64,000 nt of DNA from Synaphobranchus kaupii (GCA_029718625.1 CM056389.1:23531381-23595380); one strand, 5' to 3'. Positions 34,640-47,417 are shown, counted from the first letter of the stretch. Notes: generated by a model not told the origin, from the sequence alone. Translations and numbers: made by a program.

Positions 34640-34815
34640 GAGCTGGGATTATAACTCAGTGGGTTCGATTACCAGCTGAGCTGCTGGCTAGACACCACTG
34701 AAAAGTATTCATCTTGAACTGCTTCAGTGAAAATATACGGCTGTACAAATATATTGAATTAATAAATGTTACCTGTGTAAGTATGGATAAGAGCATCTGA
34801 TAAATGTCAAAATGT
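34640..34815 (+). repeat. SINE in pseudogene intron
   Basis: GGTTCGATTACCAGC resembles a B box. It is followed by TGAACTGCTTCAGTGAAAAT and the GGATAAGAGCATCTGATAAA tail. It is orthologous to the fragment at 21565-21665. Confidence 0.6.
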
Positions 34816-34959
34816 AAAGTAAATTCGGTAATGGGTACGTAACATTAGCCTGAATTGACACGTGGTTGTTTGTATTATTTGCTCGCCATTTATTTGTTTC
34901 TCTCTCAGGACGCAGAGGAAAAGCAGTAACGTGGAGGTCCTGAACACCGCACACGTGCA

Positions 34960-35818
34960 ATGGGAATTCACGCCACTTCGATTAACAACTCCATCATTAG
35001 ACCAGTGGGATTTTACGTTATCGGATTTACGTATTTAAAGTTTGCTGTTTTATATTTAATTTTCCTCGGCTTCATTTATTTTGTAACAATTTTGTTCAAC
35101 TCCTTTATCATTTGCATTATATGGATAGATCAACGCCTACACACTCCAAAGTACGTTGCGGTGGCTAAGTTAGGGGTTGTAGACTTGGTTTGCAGTACAA
35201 CCTTCATTCCAAGTGCGATCAAGACGTTCTTCACGAAAGATACTTTCATGTCCTACAATGCATGTTTGACACAGATTTTTTTTCCATTACTGTTTTCTTT
35301 CACTAGTCGTGTTCCCTCAGTGTACTTGCCTATGACAGGTTAATTGCAATATGTTTCCCACTGAGGCATAATGTTATGTTAACACTCCCACAAGCATGTT
35401 CAGTATTATTGCGATTGTTTGGTTGTTTTGCGTCATGGTGTTCTTGACCTTGATCATGACAAAACTGTCATTTTGTGATTCGCTCACTGTGTACAACTAT
35501 AACTGTGATTATGTTCAGTCTATCCTGCAATGATAGCACACTGCAGTGGGCCGCTGGCTCTGCTCTGAGTATGCTTACTTGCCGATAATGGCAGTGTTCA
35601 TCATTGATCTTTTCTTATCCATCGTCGATCCAAATGTCAAAATGCTGGGCTTGTCGTTAGCCTCAAACATCCCGTCCTGTCTGAACCCGATTGTGTATTC
35701 CCTGGCAACCAAAGAAATCAAGCATAGAATCCTGGCCATGCTCCAGAAAATGAAGGTAGTCGTAGAGCCAAACGTTGCAGGAAATGTGCATTTTCAAATT
35801 AGTATCATCCATTTGTAG
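34960..35818 (+). pseudogene. Odorant receptor pseudogene, paralogue of 21812
   Basis: The first 110 codons are nearly identical to the intact receptor ([29 protein letters not shown]). The frame then breaks in TM3 after a run of Ts (about 35277) and closes at 35343. Further differences from the intact copy are a 2-base gain near 35378, a loss of about 6 bases near 35430, and a loss of about 140 bases joining TM5 directly to TM6 (about 35570-35580). TM7 ([15 protein letters not shown]) is kept and in frame to a stop at 35818. The upstream leader, splice acceptor (34907-34908) and promoter are retained. It cannot give a functional receptor. Confidence 0.9.
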
Positions 35819-35963
35819 GCCTTGCCATTTGTCCTCAATTGCTCAGTCTACTACGTGAACTGTCCATTTGAATGTTTTCGTGTACCTTAATGACTATTTT
35901 TTGTCATTTTTCTCTTTTTTTGTCCTGTATCTGTGTAATGTTGTAATATACCAGGCTGTCAAT

Positions 35964-36025
35964 CAGGGGTGTGTCTAGACATTGTAAAGACCCGGGGCTC
36001 AGCCGAGGACATAATGTAAAAGGTT
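35964..36025. repeat. Left end of hAT element, truncated
   Basis: CAGGGGTGTGTCTAGACATT follows the same CTGTCAAT flank as at 22973-22980. Similarity to the copy-1 hAT ends near 36025. Confidence 0.7.
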
Positions 36026-36290
36026 ATGCTTAAAAAAAGAAGGAAAAGAGAAAGAAAAATATAGTATAAGTGTTTTTTATGGGTTATAGGGGAGGGTGAT
36101 GGCAACTGCAAGCAACTGCAACCTCGACTACTTCCAGTTTCCCCCAAAGAAGCAAACGAAGGTGGCTCATGATGACAGCTTCCGATCATCAGCAGCTGGC
36201 GTCGGCTCGGTGGGCGAGGCCTCCGTCGAGATGCAGAAGCCCCCTTAACAACATCAAGGTATGTTGCTCCGGTAACAAGTTAACGCGGGC

Positions 36291-36502
36291 GGCAGTGTCG
36301 CGCAATGGTTGGGGGGGGTACTGGGCTTGTAACCCAACGGTTGTGGGTTCTATTCCCACGTAGGAGCACTGCCATTGTACCCTGGAGCAAGGTAGCTACT
36401 TAACTAGAATTGCTTCAGTATATATACAGCTGTACAAAAAGGGTACTATATAAACGAAGAAGTACAAAAGTTCTAAATGGCAGTAATAAAATGTAATGTA
36501 AC
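36291..36502 (+). repeat. tRNA-headed SINE
   Basis: The head GGCAGTGTCGCGCAATGG (A-box region) and B box GGGTTCTATTCCC (36345-36357) resemble a tRNA-type promoter. The body TGTACCCTGGAGCAAGGTAG and GCTTCAGTATATATACAGCT leads to an AT-rich end near AAATGTAATGTAA. It is related to the SINE at 63731-63940, which is in opposite orientation. Confidence 0.8.
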
Positions 36503-37130
36503 CCCCGGCAGCTGACACCACTTCACCCTAACTGAATGAAAGCTCATTGTGATGGCATTGTATGCCAAATTACAGCTTGACCGGGCATGCCCCATACCTA
36601 TACAGCACAGAGAGTTTGGCACTTTTCAGGGTTTCCTACATGCATCAGATGCCCACATACCTGAGTTATTGGCAATGCTTGCAGATGTATATGTTACCTA
36701 AATGTTCAATAAATAACATTAGTCAGGTTATTATTTTTATTAAATTGTGTTATCAGGGCAAAATTGGCTAAAGTTCATCATTTGAACCGTTAATGCCTCA
36801 AATCAAGAGCATGACCCACTGCTCCAGTGTACATCTAATGAAGGCCTGACATTAATTTAGAGTTTTTATGGGGAAAAGACAAACATAATGAATTATATAT
36901 ACTACTCAAAAGAAGTTAAGGGTCAAAAATATTTGTGCATGTAAATATAGGCTAACGAGCTAAAATGGTGACGACTAATGACAAAATAATTCTTTGATGG
37001 CTCAAGAACAGAAAAGACAAAACAAAAAACTTTTGATTAGACACTAGTTTATAACCCTGATGAAAAAAGTCATGCACCCCCCCAAAATGATGTTCACACA
37101 AGTCGCAGAAGCTTCAGTAACTGGTGTAGC

Positions 37131-38859
37131 TGTCACGACCCTGTACAGGGGCTGAACCTAAATGCACGACAAGGAGGCAGAGATACAGGAAAAGGTAGTT
37201 TATTATAGCTTGGGGCAGTCCCAAGCTGTACACAGAATATACATAGTAATAATTAAGTCCGGAGAATCTCCGCGACTACAGTTTGCTCCAAGCCGGAGCT
37301 GGACTTGACTGGAACACAGGATGTTCCAAACCGGAACTGGACTTTGTACTGGAACCCTGGATGTTCCAAACCGGAACTGGACTGGACGGAACTGGATAGG
37401 GTCAAACCGGAACTGGACTAGACTGGAACACTGGAATGTTCCAAACCGGAACTGGACTGTGCGGGTCTCACAGGAGTATCCCACACCGGGACTGGACTAG
37501 ACGGATCACCCGGGAGTCGTTCCAAACCGGAACTGGACTTTGCGGGTCGCTCAGGAATCGTTCCAAACCAAACCGGAACTGGACTTGGTACAGGAACACT
37601 GGATGTTCCAAACCGGAACTGGACTGTGCGGGTCTCACAGGAGTATCCCACACCGGGACTGGACTAGACGGATCACCCGGGAGTCATTCCAAACCAGAAC
37701 TGGACTTCGCGGGTCGCTCAGGAATCGTTCCAAACCGGAACTGGACTGTGCGGGTCACTCAGGAATATCCCCACACCGGGACAGGACTAGACGGATCACC
37801 TTGGAGTCGTTCCAAGCCGGAACTGGACTTCGCGGGTCACTCAGGAATTGTTCCAAGCTGGAACTGGGCTTGGAGGATCTGGACAGACGGGACAGACAGG
37901 ACAGATAGAGGGAGCGCTAGGCATCCCATGAGCCACGCTTCGGACTTGTCTCCTGAAGCGAGGGAGGACACAAATGACAACAATCCGGTTATGGTATGCA
38001 TGAAAGTTTGGAGTAGGAATGACCGGGGTGTTACTGGTAACAGGTAACCGGGTTGTAGAAGCAGAGGATGGGGCCGCAGCAGATACGGCAGGGCAGGACA
38101 GTGCAGCGGACCTCGGGTCGGCCCAGATGTGGCAGCAGGACAACGGCAGCAGGCGCAACCGTAACCGTAGAACTGGCGGTAGCCACGGCCGGACGCAGGA
38201 ACAGCTGTAGAGAGGGAGAGCAGAGTGCCCCGCTGCGGGCACAACGTCAGGTGGGAAGTGGGGGTACTGCAACACAAACAGGGAGTAGCGAACAACTGCA
38301 GACTGGCAGACAACAACAGAGCAGTGGTTAACAAGGCAGGTAAGGCGCGGCAGGTAGGACCGCACCAAACAGGACAGACTAACAATCAGCAGTTGGCAGT
38401 GTGCCTTAAGCACCGAGACAGAACCAAACTGTTGAAAAGTGGTTTGCACGATTAAGCAGGGTGAACGAACACCAAATACTAAACCAAACTGTGCAAGCTG
38501 ACTAGACAAGGGATTAACATGACCAGGACAAACGAATGAAGTTACAGAGTCGAACAAAGTTAATTAACTGGCCCTGGATAGCAGACAGCAGGTGGGTTAA
38601 ATAGAGAGTGTAATTGGTATCAATTAGGAAAGCGTGCAAGAGTATGAGTGGGTGATTGAACAGAGCGGAGTGTGAGGAATGCATGCAGAAATGGAAAGAG
38701 GGGATAGGCTGAGACAGGAGTGGAGAAATGGAGTAGAACAAACGGAGGGAACACGCCCAGTCTGCAGCACGGGGAAAAACACAGACAAAAGAAGTCAAAC
38801 ATGACACGGAGGGAGAGGGCAAAATACGGAAAACGAACAGGATAGAACGGAACGTTACA
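37131..38859 (-). mobile_element. Solo LTR with internal minisatellite
   Basis: The ends TGTCACG...CGTTACA are flanked by a perfect 5-bp duplication GTAGC (37126-37130 and 38860-38864). Read on the minus strand it has a TATTTAA promoter-like box (about 38595) and an AATAAA signal (about 37200) near its end, hence minus orientation. At 1729 bp it is long for an LTR, largely because of a GGAACTGGACT-based minisatellite. It was probably Ty3/gypsy-type, judging by the pyrimidine-rich minus strand. Several overlapping frames on both strands here are repeat by-products. Confidence 0.8.
37318..37870. repeat. Minisatellite, about 40-bp units
   Basis: Units built on TTCCAAACCGGAACTGGACT plus a variable GCGGGTCNCTCAGGAAT or ACGGATCACCCGGGAGT half alternate for about 550 bp. 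The unit is degenerate, with some higher-order (about 80-bp) pairing. Confidence 0.8.
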
Positions 38860-38864
38860 GTAGC

Positions 38865-39068
38865 ATTCAGACATTCTTGACAACGTTGGCTCATGCTGTT
38901 GATCAGGCGTTGGAAATAACGTTGAGGGATCGCTAGCCATTCTGCGACTAATCGCTGAGCCAGTTGCTGGAGGTTGACGGCAGGGACGTGATGTGATCGA
39001 ACTCGCCGCCCTAGTTCATCCCACGCATGCTCAATGGGTGACAAGTCGGGTGAATATATGCAGGCCAA
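38865..39068 (-). pseudogene. Tc1-like transposase C-terminus, left arm
   Basis: The minus strand reads YSPDLSPIEHAWDELGRRVR, LQQLAQRLVAEWLAI and INSMSQRCQECLNA. The SPDLSPIEHAWD segment is the third catalytic block of Tc1/mariner transposases, with its E present. No N-terminal half exists. Confidence 0.75.
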
Positions 39069-39091
39069 TCCATGTGCAGTTCAGCTTCTGT

Positions 39092-39240
39092 GTGGGATGA
39101 ACTAGGGCGGCGAGTTCGATCACATCACGTCCCTGCCGTCAACCTCCAGCAACTGGCTCAGCGATTAGTCGATCCCTCAACGTTATTTCCAACACCTGAT
39201 CAACAGCATGCGCCAACGTTGTCAAGAATGTCTGAATGCT
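39092..39240 (+). pseudogene. Tc1-like transposase C-terminus, right arm
   Basis: The plus strand repeats the same segment from DELGRRVRSHHVPAVNLQQL onward. A 13-base loss after the RLV codons shifts the frame relative to the left arm. Two opposed copies of one gene end are what define the fold-back. Confidence 0.75.
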
Positions 39241-39476
39241 AATGGTGGCTACAGCAGTTACTGAAGCTTCTGTGACTTGTGTGAACATCATTTTGGGGGG
39301 TGCATGACTTTTTTCATCAGGGTAATAAACTAGTGTCTAATCAAAAGTTTTTTGTTTTGCGTTTTCTGTTCTTGAGCCATCAAAGAATTATTTTGTCATT
39401 AGTCGTCACCATTTTAGCTCGTTAGCCTATATTTATATGCACAAATATTTTTGACCCTTAACTTCTTTTGAGTAGT

Positions 39477-39874
39477 ATATATAAAAATATGTAAATAAAG
39501 CAACATGCGTATGGCTATCAATCTAAAATTCCCCTGCTTTAGCTGAAACTATGTATTTTAAAATAAACTTGAAAATGGTTAGTACATATCGAATATCCTT
39601 CAATATCACATCAGTACACCCATGTTTGTACAATATTCAGTTTCATTTAAATTTTTCAAAGACATTCCTATGAAAGAAACCAAAGAGGCAGAACAGTACC
39701 AAGCTACTAGATGCTGGCTTTCACGGATAACCAGTTGGGAGCATAAAATAATTTGCCTCAAATAATGTGCATTTGAACAGAATGGCTCTATAAGACAAGG
39801 AATGCTCTTACAGCCTGCCTGTGACTCCCATTGTGTTAACATTATTATGGCTGTAAAAAGACAACTTATTTATG
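39477..39874. other. Non-coding stretch between Tc1 elements
   Basis: Nothing recognised in these 398 bases. Confidence 0.5.
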
Positions 39875-39876
39875 TA

Positions 39877-41522
<1,646 letters not shown>

Positions 41523-41545
41523 TATATACCACTACATATAGCAGT

Positions 41546-41641
41546 GTGTGGATGGGCCCCATGGTCTGGTATCTGTTAAGGCACTGTTCCAGAGTGTGGA
41601 TGGGCCCCATGGTCTGGTATCTGTGAAGGCACTGTTCCAGA
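41546..41641. repeat. 48-bp tandem duplication
   Basis: A 48-bp unit beginning GTGTGGATGGGCCCCATGGT occurs twice in direct order, with one or two differences. Confidence 0.85.
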
Positions 41642-41794
41642 GAGTGGAATTATTCAATTCTACATAATTCCTGATGATGCATTCTTGTTGCCATCTGTTT
41701 TTCATGTCTTTTATGTAAAAATTTGCCTTCAGTAGCTTATCTCCATTAAATGAAAGGTTTATATACATGTATACAGTCACGTGACGTCATGTGG

Positions 41795-41878
41795 ATAACT
41801 TGAAGGGTTTCTTCTCCTGACTTATTTTTCCATAGAGTTCAATAGGAAAATTTGTCAGGAGAAACAATCCTTAAAGGA
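41795..41878. repeat. Hairpin core of the Sleeping Beauty-like MITE
   Basis: GAAGGGTTTCTTCTCCTGAC pairs with GTCAGGAGAAACAATCCTT around TTCCATAGAGTTCAATAGGA, the same core as at about 18385-18455. Confidence 0.8.
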
Positions 41879-42110
41879 ATAGTTCGGAATTTTGGACATA
41901 ATGTCTCAATTACGACTTACCCATGATGTAGTTGATTGATGGAAACCAGGTAACTTCTAGCATCCACTACCAAACGCACTTAAACACTCCACAGTGCACC
42001 CAAAGCAAATAAAATACGACGACAGTCTATCGGGGTTATTTTCAGTGATTATGCCATCATTTTTGAAGTGAAACTATCGTTGAATCCTTTACTTTGTGCT
42101 GACCTATATA

Positions 42111-43229
42111 TGAATATTGCTTTTATTGTTTTTCAAATAGCCTAGGCTACAGCGGATTCGCTGTGCATAAGGTTTTCTTCGATAGCCTATGGTTAAAAAA
42201 CGGAGATAAATGTCATCATGTTAACTGAATTGTAACCTTAGCTATTCTTCGTCCTTCATATTTTTTAAATTACATTGACAAGGTTTCCATACCCTCAGCT
42301 TATTAAAACCCCGCTGATTTCACCTGTTATTCCATAACTGAACAAAATATTTTAAAGAGAACGAAGCAGCTAATTAGAAACGAAATTTGCAGCACGTTAC
42401 AAAATGACAATTAATTTACAATGAATTTTAATGCCATTATCTGCATGTGCGCTTTACATGAGCAGGTCTGTTTCCCCTGCTGTAAATCACACTTTTCACG
42501 GTCTTCCTGGGAAAATGGATCGTTTTAAAGCATTACGCTACCAGTAAAATAGGTTGGTCACATTTCCATAAGCAGGACATTATAAAACAAGGGAAAATAT
42601 GCTGAACCTATGGGTTGCCAACCTGACAGATTTATTGTATTTAGTGTCATCATTAAGGCAAAATAACGTTATTTATGTTATTAATCAAAATTAGAATGCA
42701 GGTAGTCTAATGAACTTCGGATGAAGCTTGAACATGAGTTCATTGCATAATCAAATGAAATTCGTTAAACAAGCAGGCTAATTTGGCGTTTTCTAAGGTG
42801 ACACAGAAGCCATTGGTCGCTTATTCTCAGCTGTTGCAGGTGAAATTTAACCGCATATATTTTGTAAACAGCACTGTCAGGAATTACCGGGAACTCATAA
42901 TGGTTAGCCCGAATACTATTGATCATAGGCTACTATTGATCCATATAGCCTATTCCTTGATCGCACTAAACACGCATGAGCATGTCTGTTTCGCCATCAT
43001 AAGCAATCCGCCAAGGTGGAAAAGCAGGCTTTTAAAGGGAATGGGATATGACATGTTGATTGGTTTATTGCATGTCACACCTATAATTAATGAAGAGACT
43101 AGGTTCAGCCCATTTGGACGTTGCGCCGTACTTAGCGCCCAAAAAACATGCCGTTAAAATAGCAAAAGTGGACTTGGACACGCCCTAAATGGAATTAGAC
43201 CAAGCGCCAAAATCTCCAAGATAGGGCCC
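42111..43229 (-). mobile_element. Truncated hAT-type element (copy of 54093-56021)
   Basis: The right edge is AAGATAGGGCCC (43218-43229), the reverse complement of the start of the element at 54093. Long colinear similarity follows, for example TTTTAAAGGGAATGGGATAT and GCATATATTTTGTAAA versus their complements there. Similarity stops near 42111. A 124-codon frame (42783-43157) has no recognisable domain and lies in this non-coding repeat. Confidence 0.75.
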
Positions 43230-43230
43230 C

Positions 43231-43908
43231 AAGAGTCTTTTGATGTTGTTGGGTCACAGACATCAGGAAGTCATGGCATGCAAAGGATATGCAACCAAAT
43301 ATGAAAAATGTAAAGGCACAGTCAACTTAGTGTATGTAAACTTCTCACCCACTGGAATTGTGATATAGTGAATTAAAAGTGAAATAATCTGTCTGTAAAC
43401 AATTGTTGGAAAAATGACTTGTGTCATGCACAAAGTAGATGTCCTAACTGACTTGCCAACACTATAGTTTGCTAACATGAAATTTGTGGAGTGATTAAAA
43501 ATGTGTTTTAATGACTTCAACCTAAGTGTATTCTAAGGCCTACCTTCAAACTCAGTGCCTCTTTGCTTGACATCATGGGAAAATCACAAGAAATCAGCCA
43601 AGACCTCAGAAAGAAAATTGTGGACCTCCACAAGTCTGGTTCATCCTTGGGAGCAATTTCCAAATGCCTGAATGTACCACGTTCGTCTGTACAAACAATA
43701 TTATGCAAGTATAAACACCATGGGACGACGCAGCCATTATACCGCTCAGGAAGGAGACGTGTTCTGTCTCCTAGAGATGAACATGCTTTGGTGCGAAAAG
43801 TGAAAATCAATCCCAGAACAACAGCAAAGGACCTTGTGAAGATGCTGGAGGGGACAGGGAGTTTTAATGACTTCAACCTAAGTGTATGTAAACTTCCGAC
43901 TTCAACTG
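43231..43908 (+). mobile_element. Deletion derivative of the Sleeping Beauty-like element
   Basis: The left part is the inner sequence of the 17831 element in reverse, then a reversed left arm joined to TCTAAGGCCTACC as in the element at 39877. An intact transposase N-terminal frame follows (from the ATG at 43575, MGKSQEISQDLRKKIVDLHK to LEGTG at about 43859). The gene is then cut and joined to a terminal repeat ending CGACTTCAACTG. It encodes only the DNA-binding half. Confidence 0.8.
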
Positions 43909-44148
43909 TGTATATACAGATCCTTTCCAAAAAATTTGAATATCATGGAAAAGTTGTTTTTTTTCCATAATTCCATTCAAAAAGTGAAACTTTCATAGAT
44001 TATAGATTCATTACACACAAAGTGAAATATTTCTAGCCTTTATTTGTTTCATTTTTCATAATTTTGGCTTACAGCTCCAGAAAACCCCCAAAACAGTATT
44101 TCAAGAAATTATAATAGTGTGTCGAAAAACAGCATTTACTTCAGTTAT

Positions 44149-44520
44149 TTCTCCTGACTCATTTTCCTATAGAACTCTATGGGGAAAAAAGTCAGGAGAA
44201 GAAACCCTTAAAGTGATCCATCCACATCTACTCCATATCTGGCCGCAGAGTGATGGTTTGGGGCTCGTTTGATACCTCAGACCCTGGATGACTTACAGCC
44301 ATTTAGCCAGTCATGTGTTCCATAATGTACGAGTGTAATTTACAGCTGACTGAATCTAGTCTCACCCCCCAATTCCCATAAAGATCCATTCAAATGCAGA
44401 GTGGTTATAGTATCGCTTGTAACAGTACCTGAAAATAAGATATTGAGAGCCTTTTGATATTGATGGGTCGCAGACTTCAGGAAGTAACAGCATGCAAAGG
44501 ATATGCGACCAAATATTAAT
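44149..44520. repeat. Right arm of the Sleeping Beauty-like MITE
   Basis: TTTCTCCTGACTCATTTTCC starts the hairpin core. The following text (GATACCTCAGACCCTGGATG, CCCCCCAATTCCCATAAAGA, GCAAAGGATATGCGACCAAA) matches the right arm at 18425-18655 and the inner left arm at 18090-18180. Confidence 0.75.
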
Positions 44521-44539
44521 AATGATACTTTAAAAATAC

Positions 44540-44764
44540 GTATGATCCAAGGGTTCACATACTTTTTCCAACAAAGCATTTAATGTTGGATAATTTTGCT
44601 CAATAAATAAATTATAAAAGAATAATGTTTTTTGTGTTTTTTGTTGAGTTTGGTTCACTTTATCAAGTTTTAGGACTTAGATGTAGATGTGATCGCATTT
44701 TAGATCGAATTTATGCAGATATACAGAAAATTCTAAAGGGTTCACATACTTTTTCTTGCAACTG
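44540..44764 (+). mobile_element. Right end of a second Tc1-type element
   Basis: GGGTTCACATACTTTTTCC occurs twice, at about 44552 and at the terminus, which ends TTTTTCTTGCAACTG at 44764 followed by TA. This is the 3' end layout of a common vertebrate Tc1 family. It abuts the OR pseudogene and replaces its first transmembrane segment. Confidence 0.65.
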
Positions 44765-45060
44765 TACTTGGTACGGACGGACAGACGCCAAGCTCAGTTC
44801 GCCCATGTACTTCTTCCTGCACAACCTGTCGTTCGTGGACATTGTTTACACGTCAGTGACCATCCTTAACATGCTGTCTGGCTTCTTGACGGAGACCAAG
44901 ACCATCTCGGTGCCGGGTTGTTTTCTGCAGATGTACTGGTTCATCTCCATGGCGGTGACCGGGCGCGGCCTGCTGACTGTGATGGCGTTCGACCGCTATG
45001 CGGCCATCTGCAACCCACTGCGCTACACTGCCATCATGACGCGGAAGGTTTGCATCCTCC

Positions 45061-46176
45061 GGCCGAAATGTTTGTGTTTACTTTTGCACTTTCCTTGTGC
45101 TTTATAAAATCAAGAAGTAATTATTTTGTCATTATGTGGCATTTTGGGAAATAGCCTACTGCTGTATTTTTTGAGCGGCTTATTATCTGGGTAAACGCCC
45201 GTAAGAAAACCGTTTAAGCATGTACGCAGCTAGGTGCGCGGTTGCGCTCAATGGCAAACTTGCAAAGATTGAATACGTTTGACCAAAAGTAAGTTAACTG
45301 ATAAAACTACAGTCGTGTACATTGTCGCATAGATTTACATCTGCAGTAATAACCCATTTTCTCTCCCTCTGCCTCCCTTATTCATCCCCATCCTAACATA
45401 CATAAAATGTAGGCCTAATAATAACTGTAATACTGAGGGCCAGATTCAGAGTTGAGATAAGCACGCGCAAGTGGGACTTACTCCCGAAATTTAGCTTAAG
45501 CTATTTGTGATTCAGACATTTCACTTATTCGTTGTTTTAAGCGTCTCTCCAGTAGATACGCGGCATTACGCGCGCGGGGTGGGGATTTGATGAAAATGAG
45601 ACATGTCTGCAAGTTGTTCAAGATATGCATATTCAGAATTTTCACTTAATCATTTTTTTTCGCGCAACTTTGTTTGGAAAAAGGGTAGTTTATGTCTAGC
45701 GCCGCCAATAGATTATTATGAAAAATACAGCATCTTTCGCATAAATGGACATTAGAATGAGTGCATGCTATTTGACCATAATATTGGTCACATTTTCCTT
45801 TGCATAGCTAAATTAACCAATGGCAATTATCAGAGAGCTGTCATAAAAAGAAAAATATGTAAAAGTGGGCTATGATTGGCCGTCTGGTATATCATACCAG
45901 ACACATATTAGATGGATTCATTGGTAAACAGTAACTGGATCATATTCGACGGAGAGACGATTTGTGTCAGCACAGCTTCTCCAAAATTATTAAGTTGAAG
46001 ATGTTGCATCTAGGCTATTGTGGGTCCCTGGATCAGAAAAGGTTGAAAACTTGTGGTTTAACAGATCTGTATGTTAATGGTGACCTGTGAGTCACACTGA
46101 GATTTATATACTGTATTTGGTGTATTTGGTGCATTTGGTGCATTTGGTGTATTTGGTGCATTTGTGTACAGGTCCG
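45061..46176. other. Unidentified insert within the OR pseudogene
   Basis: This 1.1-kb sequence splits piece 1 from piece 2. No ORF, inverted ends or poly-A tail were recognised. The right edge has a ten-base tandem repeat (GTATTTGGTG and GCATTTGGTG variants, about 46118-46161) and a splice-acceptor-like TTTGTGTACAG. Treating it as an intron would not keep the receptor frame, so insertion is preferred. Confidence 0.5.
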
Positions 46177-46260
46177 CTCCTCATCTGTGGGGCCTGGGGA
46201 TTCGGCATGGGGTGCACGCTTCCCACCATCTCCATGGCGAGCAGACTGCCGTTCTGTGGG

Positions 46261-47417
46261 TGTTAGGATCCTGTAATCTGTCTGTTTAGTCTGTTATTAT
46301 GTTTCCTGATTTCTTTTCCTATTTTCCCGCATTACCCTCACGATTGTCAGTCCGCGTTCCATGTTCCTCAGATTCCACTCCCTGTCTTTCTCATTGCACT
46401 ATTCGGGTGATTTTGGGAACATTCGGGTTTCCTCTGTATTTCGTATCTCGTTTTCTTCCTTCTGGCTTTATTAATATTTGTATATAATACTAATGTACTA
46501 ATCATACTAACTGTTAGATTAGATTTAATACTAACCTGCTAACAAACTAACGTGTATATAATACTAACCAGCTAACCTACTAACATTAGGGTTTTAGAGT
46601 TCGCTACTAACATTACTAATTACTAATTCATCTTGAGTTTCTACCTGCGGCTGTCATTTCCCTCCTCGTTATCCTATCCCTGTATCTATCTGATTTCGCA
46701 TTCTCTGCACGTGTGTCTACTTTCGTGTTCCTCCCCTCCGAGCTGTGCACTTGTCTACCTGCTAACCCCAGGCCGTTTGTTATCATTGTGTCTATGTGTA
46801 TTCCAGTCCGTGTCTTACGTTTCCCCCATTATTGTATTATTGGTCCTTGTTAACCCTCATTGTTCTCACCTGTGTACTCTCCCATTTCTCCTCCTCTTCA
46901 CACCTGATTCCTTTTGTGTAATCTTCTCCCTGTGTATTTAAACCCTGTTATTTCAGTCTGTCTTCGCGAGTTCCTCATTAATTATTTGCTTCTGTGTTGC
47001 TTTCTGAGTATCCTCCGAGTATCCTCCGAGAGTATCCACCCGAGTTTTCTGTTTCTTCCTTAGTATCTGTCTCCTAGTTTTTGTTATCCCTAGTTTTTCG
47101 CCTGTTGTTGTTTTTGTTTTGTATTCAGTCTGTTTTGTTTTCTTTTTGTTCCTCCTACGCCTCCCCGGTTTTGACCCCTGCCTGTGTTCTCATGACCCTG
47201 TTTTTGGATTCTGTTTTTGTGCCTTTGCTGTGCCTTCCCGGTTCCGACCCCTGCCTGTTCCTTGACTACTCTTCGGACTGTGTTTTGTACCGTTGCCTTG
47301 TCTCCCCGGTTTTTGACCCGGCCTGTTTTACCACGGATTGCTGCCTTGCCCTTAATTAAACTTCGGTTTTTTGTACTCCTGTCTGCGTTTGGGTCCTTCC
47401 CCCACCAGCAATTAACA
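46261..47417 (+). mobile_element. Solo LTR inside an odorant receptor gene
   Basis: The ends TGTTAGGATCC...CAGCAATTAACA have TGTTA/TAACA inverted termini and are flanked by a perfect 5-bp duplication GTGGG (46256-46260 and 47418-47422). The 1157-bp LTR is pyrimidine-rich on this strand, with a TATTTAAACC box near 46935 and a polyadenylation-like AATTAAA near 47353, suggesting a Ty3/gypsy-type LTR in plus orientation. Dropping the LTR and one GTGGG makes the receptor codons continuous (CG then PNR), proving that insertion was into coding sequence. Confidence 0.9.

Larger units (their letters stand above)
36901..39476. mobile_element. Fold-back Tc1-type element carrying a solo LTR
   Basis: Inverted ends ACTACTCAAAAGAAGTTAAG (36901) and CTTCTTTTGAGTAGT (ending 39476) are flanked by TA. 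Each arm contains, in mirror image, the terminal repeat and the 3' part of a Tc1-like transposase gene, with a centre near 39070-39085, so it is an inverted duplication of one element half, not a normal element. The left arm is interrupted by a 1729-bp solo LTR (37131-38859). Removing the LTR and one 5-bp duplication makes the two arms match across that point. Confidence 0.8.

Noticed and set aside
34960..35343. Functional short receptor of 127 codons
   Set aside because: It is the first part of a frameshifted receptor; TM3 onward continues in other frames with a large deletion.
36291..36365. A tRNA gene
   Set aside because: The A and B boxes are SINE promoter boxes; the cloverleaf is not complete and a SINE body follows.
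37436..38557. Several overlapping frames of 120-240 codons on both strands
   Set aside because: They lie inside a solo LTR with a minisatellite; both strands are open because of unit composition, and no domain is visible.
42783..43157. 124-codon frame
   Set aside because: It lies in the hAT-derived repeat; the homologous copy at 54093 does not keep the frame open.
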